Shown: piece by piece, positions 45,250 to 52,735 of the stretch
Layout of the letters: each line of letters opens with the position of its first letter
Numbering within the stretch: the first letter of the stretch is position 1
Assembly: GCA_963843275.1 (NCBI GenBank)
Contig: CAWJJM010000012.1
Location: 1,798,001-1,862,000, forward strand
DNA length: 64,000 bases
From: CAWJJM01 sp963843275
GTDB lineage: Bacteria > Acidobacteriota > Thermoanaerobaculia > Multivoradales > JBCCEF01
Reading direction: 5' to 3'
Made by a program: the position numbers and the translations under genes
The notes under the pieces: model-generated
Seen by the model: only the letters and a program-made list of their open reading frames with translations
Told to the model about the DNA's origin: nothing
The model's database searches: none

Positions 45250-47451
45250 ATGGAACCCGCCGCCGCCGAGCCCGCCACCCTGGAGTGCACCCTCGAACGG
45301 GTGGTGTTCGCCAACCCGGAGAACGCCTGGAGCGTGGTGCGGGTGGTGCCGGTGGGCGGCGGCGAGGAGATCACCGCGGTGGGCAAGCTCCTCGGCGTCC
45401 AGCCCGGGGAGAGCCTGCACCTCGAAGGCGCCTGGGAGGAGGACCGCAAGTTCGGGCGCCAGTTCCGGGTCAGCGGCTACCGCACCGTCGCCCCCGCCAC
45501 CCTGCTCGGCATCGAGAAGTACCTCGGCTCCGGCCTGATCCCGGGGATCGGCAAGGTGATGGCCAAGCGGCTGGTCGCGGCCTTCGGGCTCGACACGCTC
45601 GAGGTGATCGAGCGCCAGCCCGAGCGGCTGGCGGCGGTACCCGGCATCGGGCCCAAGCGCCGCGCCGAGATCGGACGCGCCTGGGTCGAGCAGCGCGAGA
45701 TCAAGGAGGTGATGGTCTTCCTGCAGTCGCATGGCGTCGCCACCTCCCACGCCATCCGCATCTTCAAGACCTACGGGACGGCGGCGCTGTCGGTGGTGCG
45801 CTCCGACCCCTACCGGCTGGCCACCGACGTCTACGGCATCGGCTTCCTCAGCGCCGACCGGGTGGCGGCGTCGCTGGGCACGCCGCCCGACTCGCCGCAG
45901 CGCGCCCGCGCCGGCCTCGCCCACGTCCTCGAGCAGGCCGCCGACCGCGGCCACGTCTTCCTGCCCCGGGAGACCCTCTTCGAGGAGGCCGCGGCGCTGC
46001 TCGAGGTCGACCCCGGCCTGCTGCCGCCGGCGCTCGACCGCCTGGTGGCCGAAGGCCAGGCGGTGGTCGAGCCCGAGGTCGAGGGCGTCCCCGTCTACCA
46101 GCGCGCCCTGCACGCCGCCGAGGCCGGCCTGGCCGACTCGGTCGCGGCCCTGGTGCGGCGCCCCGGCAAGCCGCTCCGCATCGACGTCGAGCGGGCGCTG
46201 GAGTGGTTCGAGGAGCAGGAGGGGCTCGAGCTCGCCGCCCAGCAGCGCGAGGCGGTGCGCCGCGGCCTCGGCAGCCAGGTGCTGGTGATCACCGGCGGGC
46301 CGGGCACCGGCAAGACGACGCTGGTGCGCGCCGTGGTGCGCATCCTCGCCGCCAAGAAGCAGCGCGTGCTGCTCGCCGCCCCCACCGGCCGCGCCGCCAA
46401 GCGCCTGTCGGAGGCCACCGGCGCCGAGGCCCGCACCGTCCATCGCCTGCTCGAGTTCAACCCGCGCACCCGCAGCTTCGAGCGCGGCCCCGACCGCCCG
46501 CTCGCCGCCGACCTGGTGATCGTCGACGAGGCCTCGATGCTCGACGTCTCCCTGGCCCACCACGTGGCGCGCGCGGTGCCGCCCGGCGCCCGCCTGATCC
46601 TGGTGGGCGACGTCGACCAGCTCCCCTCCGTCGGACCCGGCCGGGTGCTCGCCGAGCTCATCGCCTCGGACACCCTCGACGTGGTGCGCCTGACCGAGAT
46701 CTTCCGGCAGGCCGCCGAGAGCCGCATCGTGGTCAACGCCCACCGGGTCAACCGCGGCGAGATGCCGCTGGTCGCCGACCCCGAGGCCGCCGCCCGCGGC
46801 GGCGACTTCTTCTTCATCGACCGCCGCACCCCCGAGGAGGTCCTCGACACCCTGCTGCACCTGGTGGCGGAGCGCATCCCCGCCGGCTTCGGCCTCGACC
46901 CGCTGGCCGACGTCCAGGTGCTGACCCCGATGAACCGCGGCCTGCTCGGCACCGAGAACCTCAACGAGCGCCTGCGCGAGCGCCTCAACCCGCCCCGCCC
47001 CGGCGCCGCCGAGCTCACCCGCGGCGGGCGCCTGCTGCGGGTCGGCGACAAGGTGATGCAGATCCGCAACAACTACGACCTCGAGGTCTTCAACGGCGAC
47101 CTCGGGGTGATCGTGGCGATCGACGGCGAGGAGCAGCGCCTCCTGGTCGACTTCGACGACCGCCGGGTGTCCTACGAGTGGGCCTTCCTCGACGAGCTCG
47201 TCCCCGCCTTCGCCTGCTCGATCCACAAGTCCCAGGGCAGCGAGTACCCCTGCGTCGTCGTCCCGCTGCACGGCCAGCACTACGTCATGCTGGAGCGCAA
47301 CCTCCTCTACACCGCGCTGACCCGCGCCCGCCGCCTCGTCGTCCTCGTCGGCGAGCCCCGAGCCCTCGCCGTCGCCGTCCGCAACCGCCGCACCCGCGAC
47401 CGCCACACCCGCCTGGCGGCCCGCCTGCGGAAAGCGCTGGGCGCGGGCTGA
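45250..47451 (+). CDS. recD2: RecD-like ATP-dependent DNA helicase RecD2
   Basis: 5'-3' SF1B DNA helicase, found outside RecBCD, with roles in repair and replication-fork maintenance. The 733-residue protein has the N-terminal OB/helix-hairpin-helix region typical of RecD2 (GLIPGIGKVMAKRLVAAFG, VPGIGPKRRAEI) followed by motor motifs: Walker A VITGGPGTGKTTLVRAVV near 348, VLLAAPTGRAAKRLSEATG, VIVDEASMLDVSLAHH, LVGDVDQLPSVGPGRVLAEL, and C-terminal ACSIHKSQGSEYPCVVVPL and LLYTALTRARRLVVLVG. All are intact, and length is that of RecD2 (such as Deinococcus). The start ATG 45250 leaves little sequence before the first domain. No recB/recC present nearby. Confidence 0.96.
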   Translation: MEPAAAEPATLECTLERVVFANPENAWSVVRVVPVGGGEEITAVGKLLGVQPGESLHLEGAWEEDRKFGRQFRVSGYRTVAPATLLGIEKYLGSGLIPGIGKVMAKRLVAAFGLDTLEVIERQPERLAAVPGIGPKRRAEIGRAWVEQREIKEVMVFLQSHGVATSHAIRIFKTYGTAALSVVRSDPYRLATDVYGIGFLSADRVAASLGTPPDSPQRARAGLAHVLEQAADRGHVFLPRETLFEEAAALLEVDPGLLPPALDRLVAEGQAVVEPEVEGVPVYQRALHAAEAGLADSVAALVRRPGKPLRIDVERALEWFEEQEGLELAAQQREAVRRGLGSQVLVITGGPGTGKTTLVRAVVRILAAKKQRVLLAAPTGRAAKRLSEATGAEARTVHRLLEFNPRTRSFERGPDRPLAADLVIVDEASMLDVSLAHHVARAVPPGARLILVGDVDQLPSVGPGRVLAELIASDTLDVVRLTEIFRQAAESRIVVNAHRVNRGEMPLVADPEAAARGGDFFFIDRRTPEEVLDTLLHLVAERIPAGFGLDPLADVQVLTPMNRGLLGTENLNERLRERLNPPRPGAAELTRGGRLLRVGDKVMQIRNNYDLEVFNGDLGVIVAIDGEEQRLLVDFDDRRVSYEWAFLDELVPAFACSIHKSQGSEYPCVVVPLHGQHYVMLERNLLYTALTRARRLVVLVGEPRALAVAVRNRRTRDRHTRLAARLRKALGAG

Positions 47452-47457
47452 CCGCCC

Positions 47458-47865
47458 TCAGCGGCTCTCGGCCCCGCCACCCGCCGCCGCTTCCTCCGGC
47501 GGACGCCGAAACGCGAAGCGGATCACCCGCGGCGACAGCCAGAGGAGCAGCAACGCCACCGGCACGCCCAGCACCCACGCCATCTGGAAGCGGGTGGGAG
47601 GGCCCCACCGCGTCCGCCAGGAGGTTCTGACCCAGGGATCCACGGCAGCCCAGACGGCCATGCCCAGCGCGAACCAGTACCCGACCCACCGCCGCCCCCA
47701 CGCCAGGAGGAGGGCGCCCACGGAAGCCGCCCAGGAAGCCGACCCGATCGCGAACAGGGGCAGGTCGAGCACGGCAGGCGAAAAGGCATAGAACAGCGAA
47801 CCGACCGCGAAGACCCACATCTCCACCGGCACGTGACGCCATTCACTTATTTCAACATTCATCAC
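47458..47865 (-). CDS. Hypothetical integral membrane protein
   Basis: A 135-residue protein with three or four predicted transmembrane helices (VEMWVFAVGSLFYAFS, LFAIGSASWAASVGALLLAW, YWFALGMAVWAAVDPWV, WVLGVPVALLLLWLSP) and a basic, Ala/Gly-rich tail. The family is not recognised. The C-terminus is convergent with recD2, six bases away. The ATG start at 47865 is followed by MNVEISEWRHVPVEMW. Codon use and hydrophobic periodicity support a real gene. Confidence 0.55.
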   Translation of the reverse strand: MMNVEISEWRHVPVEMWVFAVGSLFYAFSPAVLDLPLFAIGSASWAASVGALLLAWGRRWVGYWFALGMAVWAAVDPWVRTSWRTRWGPPTRFQMAWVLGVPVALLLLWLSPRVIRFAFRRPPEEAAAGGGAESR

Positions 47866-48184
47866 ATAAAGATCCTACACCCGAGAACGGCGCAGCCGAT
47901 ACCCGCCCGACCTGTCGACCCCCTCCTTCCCCTGGCGGACCTCCGCGCCCGGGCGAGTCTCCGATCCTCAGCGACCACTTCCGGTCGCGCGCGGGCGCGG
48001 CGGAGTCGCCGCCGCCCCCGATCCACCACCGTCCCCGAACCTCCCAAATCCCCCCTTCTCCCATCGCGCTCCGGCCGGTGACGGGCCGGGGAGAGCGGAG
48101 GGCCCGGGGACCTCCGTGCCCGCGCCGAATCCGCGACCCTCAGCCACCACTCCCGGTCGCGCGCGGGCACGGCGGAGTCGCCGC
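47866..48184. other. Intergenic region with two copies of the 171-base repeat
   Basis: About 320 bases with no convincing gene, between the hypothetical membrane protein gene and the 3' end of the glycosyltransferase-like gene. It is made up mostly of the repeat listed at 47937. Confidence 0.5.
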
Positions 48185-48250
48185 CTACCCTGACCCACCA
48201 CCAGAGCGGCGACGCTCCCCGGGCCCCCCGCTCTCCCGGCCCCCCACCGC
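47937..48250 (-). repeat. Two tandem copies (171-base period) of the dispersed intergenic repeat family
   Basis: Two related units begin with GGACCTCCG at 47937 and 48108. Both share a core, on the plus strand CGGTCGCGCGCGGGC followed by CGGCGGAGTCGCCGCC. Read on the minus strand (GGCGACTC...CCCGCGCGCGACCGG...GGTGGCTGAGG) the units resemble those at 59.3-60.2 kb, so this is the same family in the opposite orientation. The second copy runs into the 3' end of the glycosyltransferase-like gene. Confidence 0.7.
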
Positions 48251-49921
48251 CCCAGGCCGCAGCACAACTCCCCCCACGCGCAGTTCCCCCCGCAACCGCA
48301 CCGCCACCACCCGAAACGTCGAATCCCCCAACACCACCTCCCCCGGCGGCAGCCGCAAACGCCCGCCGGGATCGCCCGCCAGCACGAACACCACCCGGTC
48401 GATCCCCGGCGCCACCTCGACGACGCCGTCGACCCGCTCGAAGTCGCCGCGCCCTCCCGCCGAGACCAGGGCGAACCCCTGCTCGGGGACCAGCATCGCC
48501 ACCGGGAAATCGGGCGCGTACCACTGGAGGTGTCGGTGGAAGGAGTAGAGGAAGCCCGAGGCGCCGGCGCCGCCGGTGCCCTCGAGCTCGACGGTGGCGA
48601 GCAGGGTGCGGCCGCGCGGCTGGGCGGCCAGCGCGGCGCGCAGGTCGTCGAGGTCGTGCTCGTAGGTGGCGATCGAGCGGTGGGTGAACTCGTGGCGCAC
48701 CGGCGCCAGCCAGCGCGGCTGGTCGGGGCGCCGGTCGGCGCCGAAGAGGAAGACCCCGGCCCCCACCGCCACGGCCGCCACGGCCGCCACCACCGCGGCC
48801 AGCGTCCGCCCCGGCCGCGCCGCCAGCGCCGGCGCCGCCACCAGCGCCGCCGCCACCAGCAGCGCCGGCAGGTGGATCAGGGTGTAGCCCGCCTTGGTGA
48901 CGTGGAAGAGGGCGAAGAAGAGGATCGGCGGCAGCGCCCAGGCGGCCAACCAGTCGGCCCGCCGCACCGCCAGCCCGATCCCGGCGGCGAGGCGCCGTGG
49001 CGCCGTCAGGGCCAGGGCCGCCAGCACCACCACCGCCGGCACCAGCCCCTGGAGCGCCCACTTCACCAGCACCGTCGCGTTGTGCTCGAGCGCCGGCAGC
49101 CCGGCGCCGTAGAGGATCGAGGTCTGCGGCAGCAGCGCCGCGAAGTGCTCGTCGCTGATCCGCCGGTAGGCGGCGAGCCCCCCCGAGGCGACGAGCAGCG
49201 GCACCAGCCAGGCGAGGACGCAGGCGGCGCCGAGGGCGGCGCCGCCGAGGATCGTCCCCCAGCCCGGGCGCCAGCCGCCCCGGCGGCGCGGCCAGCGGGC
49301 GCGGACCAGGCCGTAGAGGAACAGCGGCGCCAGCAGCACCGGCGTCGAGGGACGGATGCCGCCGGCCAGCGCGAACAGGGCGCAGGCGGCGAGGAAGCGG
49401 CCGCGCCCGTCGCCCATCCCCAGCGCCGCCCAGGCCAGCGCCACGGTCAGCCCGCCCTCCACCGCGTAGACCAGGGGCAGCTCGCCGTAGAACCAGAGCA
49501 GCGGGTTCGTCGCGTAGAGCGCCGCGGCGAGGAGGCCGGCGACCAGCGCCCTCGACGGTGCGGCGCCCGCGGGGCTGCGGCCGTCCGCCGCCAGCCGTGC
49601 CGCCACGCGCACGATCAGCGCCGCCCCCACCGCCTCGGCGAAGATCGCCAGCCCCACCATCGCCGGCCCCGGCGCCACGCCGGCCAGCGCCAGCAGCTTC
49701 AACAGGCCCACGTAGAGCGGGTAGCCGGGGGGGTGCGGATGGTGGTGGGCCAGGTCGAACCGCCCCACCGCCAGCGCGAACTGGATCGAATCGTGGTCCC
49801 AGAGCCGGTGCGCCGCCCAGGGCAGGCGGCTCGCCGCGGTGAGCAGCGCGGCCAGGGCCGGCAGGGCGGCGCCCCCGCGGCCGGCGGCGACGTCCGCCGC
49901 GGCTCCTCCCCGCGCGCTCAA
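48185..49921 (-). CDS. Polytopic membrane glycosyltransferase-like protein (GT39/DUF2723-like)
   Basis: A 578-residue multi-pass membrane protein resembling lipid-linked-sugar glycosyltransferases (ArnT/PMT superfamily). Near the N-terminus LWDHDSIQFALAVGRFDLAHHHPHPPGYPLYVGLLKL shows the acidic pair in the first extracytoplasmic loop followed by HPPGYP, characteristic of the DUF2723-type group. About 11 hydrophobic segments follow, with a soluble C-terminal part (residues ~400-550). The final ~20 residues are Gly/Arg-rich and come from repeat DNA, suggesting the original stop was lost or displaced. ATG 49921 overlaps the pncB stop (ATGA). Sugar donor and acceptor unknown. Confidence 0.72.
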   Translation of the reverse strand: MSARGGAAADVAAGRGGAALPALAALLTAASRLPWAAHRLWDHDSIQFALAVGRFDLAHHHPHPPGYPLYVGLLKLLALAGVAPGPAMVGLAIFAEAVGAALIVRVAARLAADGRSPAGAAPSRALVAGLLAAALYATNPLLWFYGELPLVYAVEGGLTVALAWAALGMGDGRGRFLAACALFALAGGIRPSTPVLLAPLFLYGLVRARWPRRRGGWRPGWGTILGGAALGAACVLAWLVPLLVASGGLAAYRRISDEHFAALLPQTSILYGAGLPALEHNATVLVKWALQGLVPAVVVLAALALTAPRRLAAGIGLAVRRADWLAAWALPPILFFALFHVTKAGYTLIHLPALLVAAALVAAPALAARPGRTLAAVVAAVAAVAVGAGVFLFGADRRPDQPRWLAPVRHEFTHRSIATYEHDLDDLRAALAAQPRGRTLLATVELEGTGGAGASGFLYSFHRHLQWYAPDFPVAMLVPEQGFALVSAGGRGDFERVDGVVEVAPGIDRVVFVLAGDPGGRLRLPPGEVVLGDSTFRVVAVRLRGELRVGGVVLRPGAVGGRESGGPGERRRSGGGSG

Positions 49922-51333
49922 CCGCCCGCCACGGCCCGCTCGCGGGCCAGGAGCTCCTCGAGGGCGGGGTCGACGACCACGGGGTAGGGCTCCACCTCGC
50001 CGTCGAGCGAGCGCAGCCGGACCGGCAGCCGGGCGAGGCCCTCGAGGCAGTGCCGGCGCACCGCGGCGAGCGGCGCCGGCGGCGCCAGCGGCTCACCGCC
50101 GCGCATCACCTCGCGCAGCAGCCGCTGCGCGGCCGGCCAGCGGCGGCCGTCCTCCCGCCGCAGCACCCGGTCGCCGCGCATCCGGGGCCCGTCGGGACCC
50201 TCCTCCGTCTCCCGCACCACCTGCTTGGGGCCCGGGTACATCGCCTTGCCCGAGCTCGTCTTCAGCGTCGGCACCCGGACGCCGCCGCGCTCGATCTCGA
50301 CCAGCTTGTAGATGCCGCCCAGGTAGGGGGCGTCCGACGAGGTGGTCAGCCGGGTGCCCACCCCGAAGGCGTCGATGGGGACACCGTCGGCGAGCAGCGC
50401 CGCGATGCGGTTCTCGTCCATGTCGCCGGACGCGAAGACGATGGCGTCGGGGCGGCCGCCCTCGTCGAGCAGCCGGCGGGTCTCCCGCGCCAGCGTGGCG
50501 ACGTCGCCGCTGTCCAGCCGCACCCCCTGGAAGGGCCGGCCGGTGGCCAGGGCCCGCCGCACGCCGTCGAGGGTGTCGTAGGTGTCGACCAGCAGCACGG
50601 TGTGCTCGGGGAAGGTCTGCTGGTAGCGGCGGAAGGCGTCCTCCTCGCTGGGGAACGACATCACGAAGCTGTGCGCCATCGTGCCGACCACGGGAACGCC
50701 GGCCCGGCGGCCCGCCAGCACGTCCGAGGTCGAGTCGACGCCGCCGACGTAGGCGGCGCGCGCCGCCCAGGCCGCCGCGTGGGGGCCGTGGGCGCGGCGG
50801 GCGCCGAACTCGGCCACCTTCACGCGCTCGCCCGCCGCCAGCCGCACCCGCGCCGCTTTCGAGGCGATCAGCGTCTGGAAGTTGACGATCGACAGCAGCA
50901 GCGTCTCGACGATCTGGGCCTCGAGCAGGCTGCCGGTCACCGCCAGCACCGGCTCGCCGGGGAAGAACAGCGTCCCCTCGGGCATCGCCCGCACGTCGCC
51001 GCGGAAGCGAAACGCGGCGAGGGCCGCGAAGAAGCCCTCGCCGACCCGCCGGAACGGCTCCAGGCCGCGCAGGTAGTCGATCTCGTCACGGCCGAAGCGC
51101 AGCTCGGCGAGCGCGGCGAGCGCCGGCTCGAGCCCGGCGAAGACCAGGAAGTTGCGGTGCGGCGGCAGGTCGCGCACCCAGAGCTCGAAGGTGGCAAGGG
51201 GCATCTCCCCGGCCGCCTCGGCCTCCGCCAGGTAGGCGGCCGCCATGGTGAGCTGGTAGAGGTCCGTGGCCAGCCCGAGGTCGTCCTCGCAGAGCCCGAA
51301 GAAGGCGGGGCCGGGGTCTGGGAGATCGCTCAT
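49918..51333 (-). CDS. pncB: Nicotinate phosphoribosyltransferase
   Basis: NAD salvage: nicotinate + PRPP (+ATP) to nicotinate mononucleotide. The 471-residue protein starts MSDLPDPGPAFFGLCEDD and shows GLATDLYQLTMAAAYL at the N-terminus, FELWVRDLPPHRNFLVFAGLE, FPGEPVLAVTGSLLEAQIVET, EFGARRAHGPHAAAWAARAAY, GTMAHSFVMSFPSEEDAF (with the catalytic histidine context) and FQGVRLDSGDVATLARETR and SSGKAMYPGPKQV near the C-terminus. These are family hallmarks. Start at 51333 chosen because the upstream in-frame extension is Arg-rich and unlike the family. It lies 43 bases after rsmD on the same strand. Confidence 0.96.
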   Translation of the reverse strand: MSDLPDPGPAFFGLCEDDLGLATDLYQLTMAAAYLAEAEAAGEMPLATFELWVRDLPPHRNFLVFAGLEPALAALAELRFGRDEIDYLRGLEPFRRVGEGFFAALAAFRFRGDVRAMPEGTLFFPGEPVLAVTGSLLEAQIVETLLLSIVNFQTLIASKAARVRLAAGERVKVAEFGARRAHGPHAAAWAARAAYVGGVDSTSDVLAGRRAGVPVVGTMAHSFVMSFPSEEDAFRRYQQTFPEHTVLLVDTYDTLDGVRRALATGRPFQGVRLDSGDVATLARETRRLLDEGGRPDAIVFASGDMDENRIAALLADGVPIDAFGVGTRLTTSSDAPYLGGIYKLVEIERGGVRVPTLKTSSGKAMYPGPKQVVRETEEGPDGPRMRGDRVLRREDGRRWPAAQRLLREVMRGGEPLAPPAPLAAVRRHCLEGLARLPVRLRSLDGEVEPYPVVVDPALEELLARERAVAGG

Positions 51334-51376
51334 CGGCCGCGGGGAAGAGTGGTCGGACTGCCGGCGCGGGGCGATT

Positions 51377-51949
51377 CTACTCCGGCCCCCGCCGGTAGAA
51401 GCTGAGCGCGCTCTCGCCATAGCGGCGCACGTCCACCCGCACCAGCCCGGCCGCCTCCGCCGGCAGCTCGCGGCGCGCCGAGTGCTCGATCACCGCCTCG
51501 CCGCCGGCGGCGAGCAGACCGGCCACCGCCGCCAGCAGCGCCGCGTAGTCGGGGAAGCGGTAGGGCGGGTCGGCGAACACCAGGTCGAACGGACCGTCCT
51601 CGGCCAGCGTCTCGAGCGCGCCGGGCAGGGCGCCGCACCGCACCGCCACGGCGCCGGTCGTCCCCGTCCGCCGCACGTTCTGCTCGAGCAGGTGACGCTG
51701 CGCGGTGCCTTCTCCACGCAGACGACGCTCAGGCGCCGCGGCTCGCCGCCTCGATCCCCACCACTCCGCTGCCGGCGAACAGGTCGGCACCCGCGCCGTC
51801 GAGCAGCGGCCGCCAGATCCCGAACAGCGCCTCGCGCACCCGGCCGCCGTGGGCCGGCGTCCCCGGCACCCCGACGACCCGGCCGCGCAGCTCGCCGCCC
51901 GCGATGCGGACCCGCCGCGGCGCGGCCGGTGGCGGGCGTCGCGCGACAT
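51377..51949 (-). CDS. rsmD: 16S rRNA (guanine966-N2)-methyltransferase RsmD, frame interrupted
   Basis: SAM-dependent methyltransferase acting on 16S rRNA G966. Read across frames: VRIAGGELRGRVVGVPG at the N-terminus, LFAGSGVVGIEAASRGA for SAM binding, RHLLEQNVRR, DLVFADPPYRFPDYAALL with the catalytic (D/N)PPY, and the C-terminal YGESALSFYRR. Three one-base deletions are inferred, around 51908-51916, 51728-51736 and 51704-51712 (they join RGG|VRIAGG, SRGA|LSVVCVEK and EKD|TAQRHLL). Repaired length is about 191 residues, near the usual. The ATG at 51949 overlaps the TGA of the upstream gene if a C7 run there is read as C6. Enzyme identity is secure despite the breaks. Confidence 0.85.
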   Translation of the reverse strand: MSRDARHRPRRGGSASRAASCAAGSSGCRGRRPTAAGCARRCSGSGGRCSTARVPTCSPAAEWWGSRRRAAAPERRLRGEGTAQRHLLEQNVRRTGTTGAVAVRCGALPGALETLAEDGPFDLVFADPPYRFPDYAALLAAVAGLLAAGGEAVIEHSARRELPAEAAGLVRVDVRRYGESALSFYRRGPE

Positions 51950-52735
51950 CAGGGGGGGCCCCCGTCGCCCGGCGAGGTCGTCCCGCCGCGACACCAGCTC
52001 GACGAACTCGCGGCCGATCGACCCTTCGGCGATGTAGATCACCAGGGGCTGCTCGACCCCCTGCAGCTCCCAGCCCCGCGGCAGGTCGGGGGTGTCGGCG
52101 GTGTCGCGGACCACCCGGAACAGCGCCCCATCGACCCGCCGCAGCACGTCGCCGGGCCGCGGCCGGTAGTCGCGCGGCAGGCTGCCGGCCGGCGCGGTGG
52201 CCAGGGTGCGCGCCACCAGGTCGTCGACCAGCGCCACGACCCGCGCCAGGGGCAGCGACAGCGAGTCGAAGCGGCCGTACTCGAAGCGGCTCGGCGGCGG
52301 CCCCGCGGTCTCCACCCGGTCGCTCGGGGCGGGCGGCACCCGGGCCAGCCGGGCGGCCGGCGACCCCACCACCAGCAGCGGCAGGTCGAGCCGGCAGTGC
52401 TCGACGCCGGCGCCCTCCGGCCCGGCCGAACCGGCGTCCGCCGCCTCGCCCAGGTCGATCGCCGCCAGCGCCCGCACCAGACCGGCGAGGTCGTCCGGCG
52501 CCAGGCTGTCGAGCACCATCCGCTCGTCGCCCGGCGGCCCCAGGCGCACCCGCACGACGCCGTTGGCGAAGACGGTGAGACGCTGGTGCTCGCTGCTGCT
52601 GGTGCAGTCGCGGTCGACCAGCACCACCTCGCGCGGATCGGCGGCCCGGGCGGTCGGCTCCGCGGGCACCGCCTGCAGCCGCGGGGCGAGAGCGGCGGCG
52701 GCCAGCAGCCCGGCGGCCAGGCGCGCCCGCCTCAC
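51949..52735 (-). CDS. Hypothetical exported protein
   Basis: A ~261-residue protein of unknown family with an N-terminal signal peptide (RRARLAAGLLAAAALAPRLQA). The mature part includes VDRDCTSSSEHQRLTVFANG and VRVRLGPPGDERMVLDSL, then EHCRLDLPLLVVG and a C-terminal domain with GWELQGVEQPLVIYIAEG. It resembles a small periplasmic protein with two alpha/beta parts; no catalytic motif is evident. GTG 52735 overlaps the stop of the upstream nucleotidyltransferase gene (GTGA). No stop is found in frame before rsmD unless the C7 run at 51952-51958 contains one extra base; with C6, TGA overlaps the rsmD ATG, and the length modulo 3 agrees. Confidence 0.65.
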
